Of a stretch of DNA of 64,000 bases, positions 37,353-48,969 are shown piece by piece. Each line of letters starts with the position of its first letter. Within the stretch, counting starts at the first letter, position 1. Source of the DNA: Oerskovia jenensis (GTDB lineage: Bacteria > Actinomycetota > Actinomycetes > Actinomycetales > Cellulomonadaceae); NCBI RefSeq assembly GCF_016907235.1, contig NZ_JAFBBO010000001.1, forward strand, positions 2,418,001 to 2,482,000, written 5' to 3'. The notes under the pieces were generated by a model, which had not been told where the DNA came from, searched no databases, and saw nothing but the letters and a program-made list of their open reading frames with translations. Made by a program: the position numbers and the translations under genes.

Positions 37353-37937
37353 GTGCACATCACCCTCGGCCCCCTGGACGACGTCGTCGCTCACCTCGGG
37401 CACAGTCCTCGCCGCGTCGTCGTGGCCGGGGTCTCGGGGTCGGGGAAGACGACCCTCGCGCAGCGCCTCGCCACGCGCCTGGACCTGCCGCACACCGAGA
37501 TCGACGCGCTCTTCCACGGCCCCGGCTGGACGCCTCGGGCGACGTTCCTCGACGACGTGCGCGGCGTCGTCGGGCAGGAGCGCTTCGTCGTCGAGTGGCA
37601 GTACCGCGCGGCGCGACAGCTCCTCCTGGACGAGGCCGACCTCGTCGTGTGGCTCGACCTGCCCGTGGCGACGACGATGCGGCAGGTCGTGATGCGGACG
37701 GTGCGGCGCGCGCGGCGACGCGAGGTGCTGTGGAACGGCAACGTCGAACCGCCGCTCCGGACGGTGCTCCGGGACCGGGGCCACGTCATCCGCTGGGCCT
37801 GGTCCACGCGGAACTCGTTGCGCGACCTCCCGGCCACGGTCGCACGTCAGGACACGCCTCCGGCTCTCGTGCGCCTGCGCAGCAGACGTCAGGTCGAGAC
37901 CTGGGTCAGACGGCTTCCCGCGCCACCCAGCCGCTGA
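37353..37937 (+). CDS. P-loop kinase-like (adenylate kinase/FlaR-like) protein
   Basis: 194 residues from a GTG. The Walker A motif is VVVAGVSGSGKTTLAQRLAT; later come LPHTEIDALFHGPGWTP and a Walker B-like ADLVVWLDLP, plus an Arg-rich lid, RTVRRARRREVLWNGN. This matches the FlaR/topology-modulation type of small nucleotide-kinase-like proteins, which act in the cytoplasm; the phosphate acceptor is unknown. Its 3' end overlaps the convergent Nudix gene by 32 bases. Confidence 0.88.
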   Translation: MHITLGPLDDVVAHLGHSPRRVVVAGVSGSGKTTLAQRLATRLDLPHTEIDALFHGPGWTPRATFLDDVRGVVGQERFVVEWQYRAARQLLLDEADLVVWLDLPVATTMRQVVMRTVRRARRREVLWNGNVEPPLRTVLRDRGHVIRWAWSTRNSLRDLPATVARQDTPPALVRLRSRRQVETWVRRLPAPPSR

Positions 37938-38334
37938 GCGCGTCGACGATCCGGACGTCGCCGTCCAACCAGTCGACGCTCCCCCACTCGCCCGTCGGCA
38001 GCCAGGACAGCCTGTCGTGCTCGACGAGCGGCTCGGGCTCCCCCGCCACGATGCGGGCGAGCCACAGACGCATGACGTGCCGGTCCGTGATGTTCCAGCC
38101 ACCTTCGTCGGGCCCGGCGAGCTCGTCACCGAGCACGACCTGCACCCCCAGCTCCTCGCGGAGCTCGCGGTGCAGCCCGTCGACGGGTGTCTCCCCCGGA
38201 TCGACCTTGCCCCCCGGGAACTCCCAGCGCCCAGCGAGCTCGACCGGCCGAGAACGACGGGCGGCGAGCAGCAGGCGAGGGGTCGTGAGGTCGTCGACGA
38301 CGGCGGCGGCCACCACGAGACGGCGGGAGGTCAT
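37906..38334 (-). CDS. Nudix hydrolase, MutT/8-oxo-dGTPase-like
   Basis: 142 residues. The Nudix box fits exactly: Gly42-x5-Glu48-x7-Arg56-Glu57-Leu-x-Glu60-Glu61-x-Gly63-Val. It begins VVAAAVVDD and has GRWEFPGGKVDPGET, the form seen in MutT-like enzymes that clean oxidised nucleotides. The C-terminus ends with W-x-D-G-D-x-R-I-V. Cytoplasmic. The end overlaps the convergent kinase-like gene. Confidence 0.93.
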   Translation of the reverse strand: MTSRRLVVAAAVVDDLTTPRLLLAARRSRPVELAGRWEFPGGKVDPGETPVDGLHRELREELGVQVVLGDELAGPDEGGWNITDRHVMRLWLARIVAGEPEPLVEHDRLSWLPTGEWGSVDWLDGDVRIVDALSGWVAREAV

Positions 38335-38497
38335 GTGCGCAGTGTTTCACGCCGACCACGACGAGACCTGGCCGGGCTGATGCCCGACTCGTCACGCGTG
38401 GCCGCGTGCACCACGTACCCCCAGCCCCCGAGCACGGACGGACCGTCCCCGTGTCTCCCACCCGTCGAGCGGGCGGACCCCTTGCCGAGAACCGACG

Positions 38498-38740
38498 TCA
38501 GCGGATGCCTGCGTCCTTGGCCCACTGGACGGCCTCGGCGCGCGTCGAGACACCGAGCTTGCGGTAGAGGCTGCGTACCTGCGACTTCACGGTGTTGCGG
38601 GTGACGAACAGCTTGGTAGCGATCTGCTCCAGGGTGATGTCCTCGGAGAGGTTCGACAGCACGACCTGCTCACGGCGGGTGAGTGGTGCTGCGAGCTGGA
38701 CGGCCGGCGACTCTGTCCGGGCCAGTTCGATGATGCTCAT
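38498..38740 (-). CDS. Stand-alone LuxR-type DNA-binding protein
   Basis: 80 residues from the ATG at 38740, with GGAGGAAG upstream. After a short tail (MSIIELARTESPAVQLAAP) there is a complete LuxR HTH: LTRREQVVLSNLSEDITLEQ, then IATKLFVTRNTVKSQVRSLY and RKLGVSTRAEAVQWA. No receiver, PAS or ATPase domain is attached, so activity may depend on level or on a partner. Single-domain LuxR proteins of this size are known in actinobacteria. Its targets are unknown. A roughly 380-base 5' region shared with the gcvH 3' end precedes it. Confidence 0.88.
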   Translation of the reverse strand: MSIIELARTESPAVQLAAPLTRREQVVLSNLSEDITLEQIATKLFVTRNTVKSQVRSLYRKLGVSTRAEAVQWAKDAGIR

Positions 38741-39120
38741 GCTTCCTCCATGTGCTGACCGGTCTTCCCATCGCGTCATGGGTCGATCCGGTGAGGTGCT
38801 GCTACTGGGAGAGATGGGTGAGCTCGCGATTCATGACGCGGTTCTTCACCCTCAATCTCAGCGATCTTTCCCGACGGGGTCCCCCGCGGCGTGATGCACA
38901 GTATCCACGCAGGTCAGATACCGAAAACGCCGGCTCCGGCGACAACGGACGATTTCTCCGATGTGTCACGGATCACGCCCTGTTCGTTGCGACAAGAAAT
39001 GTGACCCGCCTCACAGTCTCGCGCCCCAGCGTGCTGAGTGACAACCGGAGACGCCCGAGGGCCGCCCTGCGACAGCGTCGCGGAACGGCCCTCGGGGGAA
39101 CCTCGGGAGGAAGCGGGTGG
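38741..39120. other. Intergenic region between gcvH and the LuxR-type gene
   Basis: Both genes run leftward. It holds the gcv terminator at 39054-39096, then the LuxR-type promoter region. On the minus strand, GATACT near 38905 could be a -10 box. I see no gene in it; ORFs here are Arg-rich and lack ribosome sites. Confidence 0.5.
39054..39096 (-). terminator. Terminator of the gcv operon
   Basis: CCCGAGGGCCG (39054-39064) pairs perfectly with 39086-39096; the loop contains a smaller GCGAC/GTCGC hairpin. It starts 25 bases past the gcvH stop. Confidence 0.85.
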
Positions 39121-39492
39121 TCAGCCGCCCACGAGCGCGCTGTACTCGTCCGCCGTGAGGACGGGACCCGTCTCGGTCACGTCGACCTTGATGAGCCATC
39201 CCCCCGCGAAGGGCTCGGCGTTGACGAGCGACGGGTCGTCGATCGCGGCCTGGTTGACCTCGGCCACCGTCCCGCTGACGGGCGAGTACAGCTCGGAGAC
39301 CGACTTGGTCGACTCGACCTCGCCGATCACCGCGCCGGCCGTGACGGTGGCGCCGACCTCGGGCAGCTCGAGGTAGACGATGTCACCGAGCGCCTCGGCG
39401 GCCGTGCTCGTGATGCCGACGACGGCGGGCGTCGAGGTGTCGAGCCACTCGTGCTCGGCGGTGTACTGCAGGTCGGCGGGGAAGTCTGCCAT
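39121..39492 (-). CDS. gcvH: Glycine cleavage system H protein
   Basis: 123 residues. It carries the lipoyl-bound aminomethyl group between GcvP, GcvT and lipoamide dehydrogenase. The lipoyl-attachment Lys63 is in [18 protein letters not shown], the invariant site. The N-terminus has YTAEHEWLD and the C-terminus GGWLIKVDV. It is last in the leftward gcvP-gcvT-gcvH operon, 61 bases after gcvT, and ends at a strong terminator. Confidence 0.97.
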   Translation of the reverse strand: MADFPADLQYTAEHEWLDTSTPAVVGITSTAAEALGDIVYLELPEVGATVTAGAVIGEVESTKSVSELYSPVSGTVAEVNQAAIDDPSLVNAEPFAGGWLIKVDVTETGPVLTADEYSALVGG

Positions 39493-39553
39493 GAGGTGCT
39501 CCTGGTCTGCTGGTGGAAGATCTGGGGGTCGGGAGGTCGGGCCGGGGCCCGGG

Positions 39554-40729
39554 TCAGGACGTCTGAGGACGACGGTAGAACGGCATGGGCACGATCACCA
39601 CCGGCTCCTCACGGCCCCGGACGTCGACCGCGAGCTCGGTGCCCTCGGCGCTGAACTCGGGGGTCACGTAGGCCATCGCGACGGGGTAGCCGAGGGTCGG
39701 CGAGGGGGCGCCCGAGGTCACGAAGCCGATCCGCACGTCGGGGTCCTTGCCCGGGATCACGACGGGGTAGCCCGCGCGCGCCGGCCGCTTGCCCAGGCCG
39801 CGCAGGCCCACGAGGACGCGCGCGGGCTGAGCCCCCTTGCGGGACGCCAGGGCCGCACGGCCCACGAAGTCGAGCGGGTTGCCCTCGCCGTCGACCTTGT
39901 CGAGCTTCACGACCCGGCCCAGGCCCGCCTCGAAGGGGGTGGTGGTCGTGTCGAGCTCGTGGCCGTAGAGCGGCATGCCCGCCTCGAGGCGCAACGAGTC
40001 GCGGGCCGAGAGCCCTGCGGGGACCAGGCCGAGGGGCTCCCCCGCGGCCAGCACCTTCTGCCACAGCTCACGAGCCTGCCCGGCGGGGACGAACAGCTCG
40101 AACCCGTCCTCCCCGGTGTATCCCGTGCGCGCGACGAGGGCGTCGATCCCGGCGACCCGGAGCTCGACGGACGCGTAGTACTTCAGAGACTCGACAACTT
40201 GTACATCTTCGGGAGCGACGAGCGAGCCGACGATCTCCTCGGCGCGCGGGCCCTGGACCGCGACCAGCGCGGTGTTCGCGGCCTGGTCCGTGACGGTCGC
40301 GTCGAAGCCCTCGCACCGGCGGACGAGCTCGTCGGTCACGAGCGGCGCGTTCCCTGCGTTCGCGACGACGAGGAACCGCTCCTCGCCCAGGCGGTAGACG
40401 ACCAGGTCGTCGAGGACCGAGCCGTCCTCGGCGCAGATCATGGTGTAGCGCGCACGTCCCACGGCCACCGCGGTGAGGTTGCCGACGAGCGCGTGGTCCA
40501 GGGCGGCGGCAGCCTGCGGACCGGCGACCTCGATCTCGCCCATGTGCGAGAGGTCGAACAGGCCGGCGGCCTCACGCACCGCGCGGTGCTCGGCCAGGTC
40601 GCTCGTGTAGCGCAACGGCATCTGCCAGCCGCCGAAGCTCGTGAGCGAGGCTCCCAGGGCGACGTGCTCGTCGTGGAGCGGGCTGAGGCGGTCAGCGACC
40701 GGGGTGGTGTCCTGCGCGGACTCCGTCAT
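39554..40729 (-). CDS. gcvT: Glycine cleavage system aminomethyltransferase (T protein)
   Basis: 391 residues. GcvT moves the methylene group from the H protein to tetrahydrofolate, releasing ammonia. Family landmarks: [35 protein letters not shown] (with the catalytic-region Asp), [17 protein letters not shown] and [17 protein letters not shown]. It lies 125 bases downstream of gcvP, separated by two palindromic repeats. Confidence 0.97.
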   Translation of the reverse strand: MTESAQDTTPVADRLSPLHDEHVALGASLTSFGGWQMPLRYTSDLAEHRAVREAAGLFDLSHMGEIEVAGPQAAAALDHALVGNLTAVAVGRARYTMICAEDGSVLDDLVVYRLGEERFLVVANAGNAPLVTDELVRRCEGFDATVTDQAANTALVAVQGPRAEEIVGSLVAPEDVQVVESLKYYASVELRVAGIDALVARTGYTGEDGFELFVPAGQARELWQKVLAAGEPLGLVPAGLSARDSLRLEAGMPLYGHELDTTTTPFEAGLGRVVKLDKVDGEGNPLDFVGRAALASRKGAQPARVLVGLRGLGKRPARAGYPVVIPGKDPDVRIGFVTSGAPSPTLGYPVAMAYVTPEFSAEGTELAVDVRGREEPVVIVPMPFYRRPQTS

Positions 40730-40746
40730 GGTGATCCTCTCTGCGG

Positions 40747-40788
40747 TGTCAGAACGAGGGTGACCTCCACGTCACGCTCGCTCTGACA
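40747..40788. repeat. Palindromic element, copy 1 (imperfect)
   Basis: Two 18-base arms (40747-40764 and 40771-40788) pair at 16 of 18 positions around a 6-base loop. The arms start TGTCAGAAC and end TCTGACA, as in copy 2. It lies 18 bases before the gcvT start. Confidence 0.85.
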
Positions 40789-40804
40789 GTCCTGGGGTGG
40801 GTCC

Positions 40805-40854
40805 GAGGTTGTCAGAACCAGCGTGGCCTCGAGGTCACGCTGGTTCTGACAACC

Positions 40855-40856
<2 letters not shown>
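40805..40856. repeat. Palindromic element, copy 2 (52 bases, nearly perfect)
   Basis: The 21-base arms (40805-40825 and 40836-40856) are exact complements, and the inner bases also pair except the outermost inner pair, a G/T. It overlaps the last bases of the gcvP stop codon and shares its core (TGTCAGAAC...CACGCT...TCTGACA) with copy 1. Confidence 0.93.
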
Positions 40857-43755
<2,899 letters not shown>

Positions 43756-43839
43756 GGAGGTCTCCGGGGGTCGGCGAGGAAGACGACGGCAGACCCTGGG
43801 CCTGCCCGTTCCTCCCCGCTCTGTCATCGGACGCGCAGC

Positions 43840-44056
43840 GTCGACCTGAGAGTTTTGCCGGTCCGCCATGGTCCTCACGGACCCGGGGCGCGCCGGCTTG
43901 CACCGTCGGTAGGGGACTCCTGCGCCCGCGGGCGGACGCGAAGCCACCGCTTTCCAGAGTTGCCTCGCCACCGCGGTACGTCGGCCTGAGAGATTCTCGG
44001 GGAGGAGTTGCTCCTTCGGCGCCGACCTCACCCTGAGGTGGCCGGGCTCTCCCGCG
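43840..44056 (-). ncRNA. Tandem glycine riboswitch
   Basis: On the minus strand, two glycine aptamers follow each other. Aptamer 1 runs from GGGAGAGCCCGG near 44054 through CGCCGAAGGAGCAA (44021-44008) to CTCTCAGG near 43985. Aptamer 2 runs from ACTCTGGAAAGCGGTGGC (43960-43943), through CGACGGTGCAAGCCGG (43908-43893), to AACTCTCAGG (43854-43845). These are the conserved landmarks of the gcvT-type riboswitch. Glycine binding by tandem aptamers is known to turn on gcv genes. It lies directly upstream of gcvP. Confidence 0.94.
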
Positions 44057-44092
44057 GTGGTTCGAGCAGCAGTATGTGGTTGTGCGCCCAGC

Positions 44093-45592
44093 CTAGCGCG
44101 CGCGGTCCGGCGGCGGCGCAGGCGTCTCGTGGGGAGCGCCGTGCACGACGACGGAGCGCACCGTCGCGAGTCGACCCACCGCGCGTTCGAGCGCCCGGGC
44201 TCGACGCTCGCTGGCCCGGAAGCTCACGTGGATCGTGCCCGCGTCGCCGTCGCCCTCGACCTCCTCGGTCGCGAGACGCTCGAAGCTCACGCCGCGCGTC
44301 GAGAACACGCCCGTGAGGCCGGTCAGGGTGCCCGCGCGGTGGAGCCCCTCGACCTGCGCCACCCACGAGGGCTCGGGCGTCTCGGGTCGGCCGACCCCGC
44401 CGTCCCGGCCCGGACCGTCACCCGTGCCGGGCTGTCCGCGGCGGTCCGGCCCGGCACCGGTCCCGCCGGCACCAGCGGTCGCGGCCACGCCGCCGGTCCC
44501 GGCACCCGCGCCACCCCGCGCACCCGGACCGCCGGCCGCCCGCAGGGCCGACCCCACGGCTGCCGCCGCTCCGCGCAGGCGGTGCGTCTCGTCGTCGGGC
44601 AGGGCGTCCAGGAGGACGCGCGTCCATCCCTCGGGGCCCAGCACGAGCGGGACGCCCAGGACGCCGCGCTGCGGCTCGCCCGCGAGCGCCACCTCGCCGT
44701 CGAGCGCGACCTGCCCGGCCACGACGATCTCCCGGCCGTCGAGCACGACCTCGACGAGGTCGACCGTCGCGGACGCCGTGGCGGTCGCGGTCTTGGCGCC
44801 GCTCTGGTGCGTCATCCAGGGGCGCGCGACGACGCGCAGGTCGGCGGGCCAGGTGTCGATCAGGCGGTACGCGGCGCCGACGTCGGTGGCCGCGACCTCG
44901 ACGAGCTCTGCCTTGGCCGCGGCGATCTCGTCGGGGAACGCGTCGAGCGTACGTCCCCGGCGCAGGAGCCGCACGGCACGGTCGCGCTCGGCGACGTCGT
45001 GCCCGCTGAGGCGGACGGTCGACCACAGCGGCACGGCGTCCTCGCCGTGCTGGCCCCCGACGAAGCCGCCCACGCGGTGCCGTCGCACGCCCAGCTCGAC
45101 GGCGATCTCGCGCCGGAAGCGCAGCGTGTCGAGCCAGGCCCCCATGCCGACGACGCGTCGCGCGCCCAGCGCCCGGGCCATCACGGCGACGCCGACCTCG
45201 ACGGGGTTGGACACCACGATCACGACCTCGTGCCCCGAGCCGTACCGCGCGATCGCGTCGGCGTACTCGGCGAAGACCTCGCGGTTGGCGACCGCGAGCC
45301 CGGTCCGGTCGAGCGAGGCGCCCGAGCGGGCGGGCGTCGTCGCGCCGGCCGCGACCACGACGACGTCGGCCACGACGTCGTCGGGGGAGTGGGCCACGTC
45401 GATGAGCGGGGCGTGCTCGTCGTAGGCGTCGACGAGGTCCGCGCGCAGCCCGTGGACCGCGCGCCCCGACGCACCACCGGGTCGGCCGACGAGCTGCAGC
45501 CGGGAGGTCGTGGGCAGGACGCGCCGCTCGACGAGCTGCGTGACGACCTGCCGCCCGACGTCGCCGGTCGCTCCGAGCACCGCTACGTCCAT
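44093..45592 (-). CDS. Lactate/malate dehydrogenase-like protein fused to a C-terminal ACT-like domain
   Basis: 499 residues. The N-terminal 330 residues form an MDH/LDH fold: NAD site [34 protein letters not shown], substrate residues Asp155 and Arg158 in [13 protein letters not shown], and catalytic His182 in [13 protein letters not shown] 60-residue Gly/Ala/Pro linker follows. The last 90 residues ([20 protein letters not shown], then [18 protein letters not shown], then [20 protein letters not shown]) look like an ACT domain of the IlvH/serine-dehydrogenase kind. ACT domains sense amino acids. The gene is just upstream of the glycine riboswitch, same strand, so a glycine or serine effector is a tempting inference. 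Which of malate or lactate it uses cannot be told. Confidence 0.82.
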   Translation of the reverse strand: MDVAVLGATGDVGRQVVTQLVERRVLPTTSRLQLVGRPGGASGRAVHGLRADLVDAYDEHAPLIDVAHSPDDVVADVVVVAAGATTPARSGASLDRTGLAVANREVFAEYADAIARYGSGHEVVIVVSNPVEVGVAVMARALGARRVVGMGAWLDTLRFRREIAVELGVRRHRVGGFVGGQHGEDAVPLWSTVRLSGHDVAERDRAVRLLRRGRTLDAFPDEIAAAKAELVEVAATDVGAAYRLIDTWPADLRVVARPWMTHQSGAKTATATASATVDLVEVVLDGREIVVAGQVALDGEVALAGEPQRGVLGVPLVLGPEGWTRVLLDALPDDETHRLRGAAAAVGSALRAAGGPGARGGAGAGTGGVAATAGAGGTGAGPDRRGQPGTGDGPGRDGGVGRPETPEPSWVAQVEGLHRAGTLTGLTGVFSTRGVSFERLATEEVEGDGDAGTIHVSFRASERRARALERAVGRLATVRSVVVHGAPHETPAPPPDRAR

Positions 45593-45666
45593 CCGAGCAG
45601 GCTACGTCCGGAAAGTCCCCTCCGCAGGCAGGACGTCTCGGCCGGGCTCGGTCGGGAGGGACGTCC

Positions 45667-47733
45667 TCAGGCCCGACGGCGCAGCGCCCGTCCGCCCACC
45701 AGGGCGAGCCCCGCGGTGGTCAGCGCAGCGGCGACCGCGAGCGGGGCGGTCGGGTCGGCGCCCGAGGACGCGAGCCGTGCCGGGGCCGTCGGGCCGGGTG
45801 TGCTCACCGTGGCGCCGGGGGCCGGCACGCCGGAGGCGGAGCCCGGAGAGGTCCCGGGGGAGACGGGCGGCGGCGGGTCGACGGGGAGCGCCACCTCGAC
45901 CGCGAAGTCCTGGTCGAGTCGCGACTCGCCCGCGCTCGTGAGGGTCACGGTGCGCTCCGCAGGTGCCGGGCTCGTGAAACCCTCCGGGACGGCCAGCGCG
46001 ATCGTGTACCCGCCCGGGCCGAGCCCGTCGACGAAGTAGGTCCCGTCCGGGCCGGTCGTGAGCGGGACGTCGCCGCCGGGACCGCTGACCAGGACGGTCG
46101 CTCCCGGGACCGGAGCGCCGTCGTCGGCCGTGACCGTGCCCCCGATCGCGCCCGGCCGGGCGAGCGTGAAGTCGATCCCGGTCACGTCCGCCGCTCCCAG
46201 CGTGACCGCACGCGATCCCGGCCCGTCCACCGTGAAGCCGGGCGGGGGATCGACCGTGACCGTGTACGGACCGGCGGGGAGGAGGTCGAACCGGTACGTG
46301 CCGTCCGCGGCCGTGAGGGTGCTGCCCGTCGCGCCGCCCGGGCCCGTGAAGGTCACCAGGGTCCCCGCGACGCCCTGTCCGCCCGCCGTGACCGTCCCGG
46401 AGACCGACGGCAGGGCTGAGGCCACGAAGCTCACGGTGCGCAGCGCCTCGTCCCCCGGGAGCACCTCGAACGACCGGCTCGGCTCGTCCACCGTGTACCC
46501 GGGCGGCGGTGTCACGGTCACGGTGTGCTGCCCGACCGCGACCTGGTCCACGAGGTAGGTCCCGTTCGAGTCGGTCACGGCCGTGATCGGCCCGCTCGCC
46601 CCCGTGATCGTGATCGTGGCTCCCGGGACCGGTGTCCCGTCATCGGTCAGGACGGTTCCTCCGACCGGGACGGGGACGATCGGCCGGACCGTGAAGTCGA
46701 CTCCGCTCGCGTCGGTCGCGGCGAGGTCGGCCGGCAGGGCGCCGGGGCCGACCACGACGTACCCCGCCTGGCCCGTCGGGGCAGGCGGCGGGGCGACCTC
46801 GACCGTGTAGCCGTCCGCCGCGGTGTACCCGGCGAACGAGTACGTGCCGTCGGTCCCCGAGGTCGTGGTCGCGAGCCGGACACCGTCGGGGGACAGGAGC
46901 GTGAGCCTCGCGCCGCCCACCGGACCCGCGCCCTGCAGCGCGACCGTCCCGGTGACGTCGCGCGCGAGCGAGGCGAACCAGGTCTGGAAGACCGGGAGCC
47001 CGGACCGCTGCTGGAACAGGAACGTCAGGCTCGTGACGGGCACCGTGGGCTCGAACCAGCCCGTGGCCCCCGACGTGTCGGTCGCGGTCGCGTTCCCCCG
47101 CAGCACACCCGTGGCGGGGTCCCACGTCGGGACGTCCGTCCCCGTGCAGGCGGGGCTCGGGGTGACGGCGCAGTAGTTGAACCCGCCCTGGTAGCCCAGC
47201 TCGGCGCCCGTCAGGAGCCGGCCACCTCCACCCCGCGCGACGACCGTCACCTGGTCTGCGTCGATGTCCCCCAGCACGAACGTCCACCCGCTCGCGGGGG
47301 TGGGGCGCTCGAACGTGTAGGTCGTGGTCGACGGAGTCGTCGGCGTGTCGGCCCGCGGGCGCAGGTTCAGGTAGGGCTGCCCCTGGCTCGACCCGTACCG
47401 GGAGCCGACGGGTGTCGTGGCGCTCAACCACGAGCTGGCCCCCGACTGGACGCCCACCTGCCCGGCCCGCGAGTCCGACGTCACGGTCGCGGCCGGGAAG
47501 CCCCCCGCGGGCAGCCGCATCGTGGTCGTGAAGGTGCCGCCCGTGCCGGCGAGCGGGTCCCAGGCCGCCCAGCCGGCCGTGGTCGCCGCTGTCGCAGGCC
47601 CTGCGGCACCGGCCCCGACCAGCAGGGCGAGGGCGAGGGCCAGGACGAGCCCGAGAAGCCGGGTGGTCGGCGTCGACAGCAGCCGGGAGCCCTGGGGCGC
47701 CCGGGGGACCCGGCGAGCGTGAGGTACGCGCAC
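45667..47733 (-). CDS. Secreted surface protein with carboxypeptidase-regulatory-like/SdrD B-like repeats and sorting-type tail
   Basis: About 688 residues from a GTG at 47733 (47739 is also possible). A signal segment LLGLVLALALALLVGAGAAG is followed by a beta domain to residue about 250, then five repeats of about 80 residues of the form GGTVLTDDGTPVPGATITIT, GTYLVDQVAVGQHTVTVTPP and similar. The tail is LARLASSG-type: a proline-rich linker, RLASSGADP, a hydrophobic helix AVAAALTTAGLALVGG and RALRRRA, which resembles a degenerate LAxTG sortase signal. Probably a cell-wall-attached adhesin or scaffold; function is unknown. Confidence 0.78.
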   Translation of the reverse strand: MRVPHARRVPRAPQGSRLLSTPTTRLLGLVLALALALLVGAGAAGPATAATTAGWAAWDPLAGTGGTFTTTMRLPAGGFPAATVTSDSRAGQVGVQSGASSWLSATTPVGSRYGSSQGQPYLNLRPRADTPTTPSTTTYTFERPTPASGWTFVLGDIDADQVTVVARGGGGRLLTGAELGYQGGFNYCAVTPSPACTGTDVPTWDPATGVLRGNATATDTSGATGWFEPTVPVTSLTFLFQQRSGLPVFQTWFASLARDVTGTVALQGAGPVGGARLTLLSPDGVRLATTTSGTDGTYSFAGYTAADGYTVEVAPPPAPTGQAGYVVVGPGALPADLAATDASGVDFTVRPIVPVPVGGTVLTDDGTPVPGATITITGASGPITAVTDSNGTYLVDQVAVGQHTVTVTPPPGYTVDEPSRSFEVLPGDEALRTVSFVASALPSVSGTVTAGGQGVAGTLVTFTGPGGATGSTLTAADGTYRFDLLPAGPYTVTVDPPPGFTVDGPGSRAVTLGAADVTGIDFTLARPGAIGGTVTADDGAPVPGATVLVSGPGGDVPLTTGPDGTYFVDGLGPGGYTIALAVPEGFTSPAPAERTVTLTSAGESRLDQDFAVEVALPVDPPPPVSPGTSPGSASGVPAPGATVSTPGPTAPARLASSGADPTAPLAVAAALTTAGLALVGGRALRRRA

Positions 47734-47937
47734 CCCCACACGGTACGAGTCCGTGCCGGGCCGCGCGCGCCGGGACGGAACCGGTCGGCGCAGGCGCGGG
47801 CCCACCCGTCCATGCAGGCCCGCACGCGTCGACGCAGGAGCGAGCACGCAGGCCGACGATCCTCCCGCCGCATAGAGAGGAGGAAAACCGACCTGTGCTC
47901 CGGGTGAGCACGCACGAGATCGACGGAGGTGTGCTCT

Positions 47938-48585
47938 GTGACGAGCCCCGAGAATCGCCGCGCGGCGTTCTGGCTGGCAGCAGCCACGCTCGTGCTCCTC
48001 GCGCTGCTCGCACTGCTCGACGGCTGCGTCGAGGGCGGCGGCGAGGGCTCGCGAGGCCCGGGCGCCGAGGGGTCGTCGATGGTCGACGCGGCCGAGTCGC
48101 CCGCACCCGGTGAGCTCACCGTCGCCACGGGAGAGCCGATCGCCGTGGAGGACGTCGACAGGCTTCCTGCCGGGAAGCACGCCTTCGTCCTGCCCGACAA
48201 GTCGCGGGTCGTGGTCACGAGCAGCGAGCCGCTGCCCGAGCGCGTCCGGGCCCACGTGCAGGAACAGGTCGACGCGAGCGTTCAGGACCCGGGCGTGCCC
48301 GAGCAGATCACGACCAACCGCAGCCTGATCGTCGACACCGCGCAGGGCATCGCGCGCAAGGTCGGACTCCAGACCGGCAAGCAGATCGTCTTCGTGTACC
48401 CGCTCGTCGGGAGCTGCCCGGCGGGGAGCACCCCGTTCCTCGGGTGGGCGCACACCTCGATCACGCTGTACGACGTCTTCGACTGCGACGTACTGCCGAC
48501 CAGGGAGGAGGCCGAGGCGCGGGTCGCCTCGGTCGTCGCGGCCCAGAAGGACCCCGAGCGGTACCAGGTCTTCGTCCGTGACTAG
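47938..48585 (+). CDS. Hypothetical membrane-anchored or lipoprotein-like exported protein
   Basis: 215 residues. GGAGG at 47925-47929 favours the GTG at 47938 over one nine bases upstream. N-terminal hydrophobic stretch FWLAAATLVLLALLALLDGC, ending in a Cys; the LLDGC is a poor lipobox match (Asp at -2), so it may be a signal anchor. Then an Asp/Ser/Gly linker and a soluble domain with IVDTAQGIARKVGLQTG, IVFVYPLVGSCPAGSTPFLG and a C-terminal VVAAQKDPERYQVFVRD. The family is not recognised. It is followed by a hairpin. Confidence 0.72.
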   Translation: MTSPENRRAAFWLAAATLVLLALLALLDGCVEGGGEGSRGPGAEGSSMVDAAESPAPGELTVATGEPIAVEDVDRLPAGKHAFVLPDKSRVVVTSSEPLPERVRAHVQEQVDASVQDPGVPEQITTNRSLIVDTAQGIARKVGLQTGKQIVFVYPLVGSCPAGSTPFLGWAHTSITLYDVFDCDVLPTREEAEARVASVVAAQKDPERYQVFVRD

Positions 48586-48643
48586 CACCCACACGATCTC
48601 CACGACTCTCCCCAGGGTCCCGCCCACGTCCGAGGGCGCGCCT

Positions 48644-48671
48644 CCTGCCCACCGCTCGCGCGGCGGGCAGG
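48644..48671 (+). terminator. Probable terminator
   Basis: CCTGCCCACCGC (48644-48655) pairs with GCGGCGGGCAGG (48660-48671) at 11 of 12 positions around a 4-base loop, about 58 bases past the stop at 48585. Confidence 0.65.
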
Positions 48672-48741
48672 ATGAGGTGCTCACCTCGTCGCACGTGCGC
48701 GACGGGGACCACCACGAGCGCCCGAGGGGGCTTCACCCAGC

Positions 48742-48948
48742 ATGGACATGACGTCGCAGGACCAGCAGCCCCGGACGACCGCCTACGTCCCGCGCCACCT
48801 CGCCGTGCCGGAGGCCCCGGCCCGGGTCGCCGATCTTCCGGCGGACCCCCGGTCGATGCGCTGGGACCGGTCGGCGGGCACCCTCACCCGGGTCCTGGAC
48901 GAGCTGGCGGTGCTCGACGAGGGGAGCCTGTCGGTCGGCAGGCGCTGA
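48742..48948 (+). CDS. Small hypothetical protein (68 residues)
   Basis: The sequence starts MDMTSQDQQPRTTAYVPRHL and has VADLPADPRSMRWDRSAG and LDELAVLDEGSLSVGRR. Third codon positions are almost all G or C, which supports a coding region. There is only a weak ribosome site. No domain, signal or TM segment is seen. The convergent LysR gene ends 22 bases beyond the stop. Function is unknown and the gene call itself is moderate. Confidence 0.5.
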   Translation: MDMTSQDQQPRTTAYVPRHLAVPEAPARVADLPADPRSMRWDRSAGTLTRVLDELAVLDEGSLSVGRR

Positions 48949-48969
48949 GCGTTCTTCGGCCCAGCCCGT

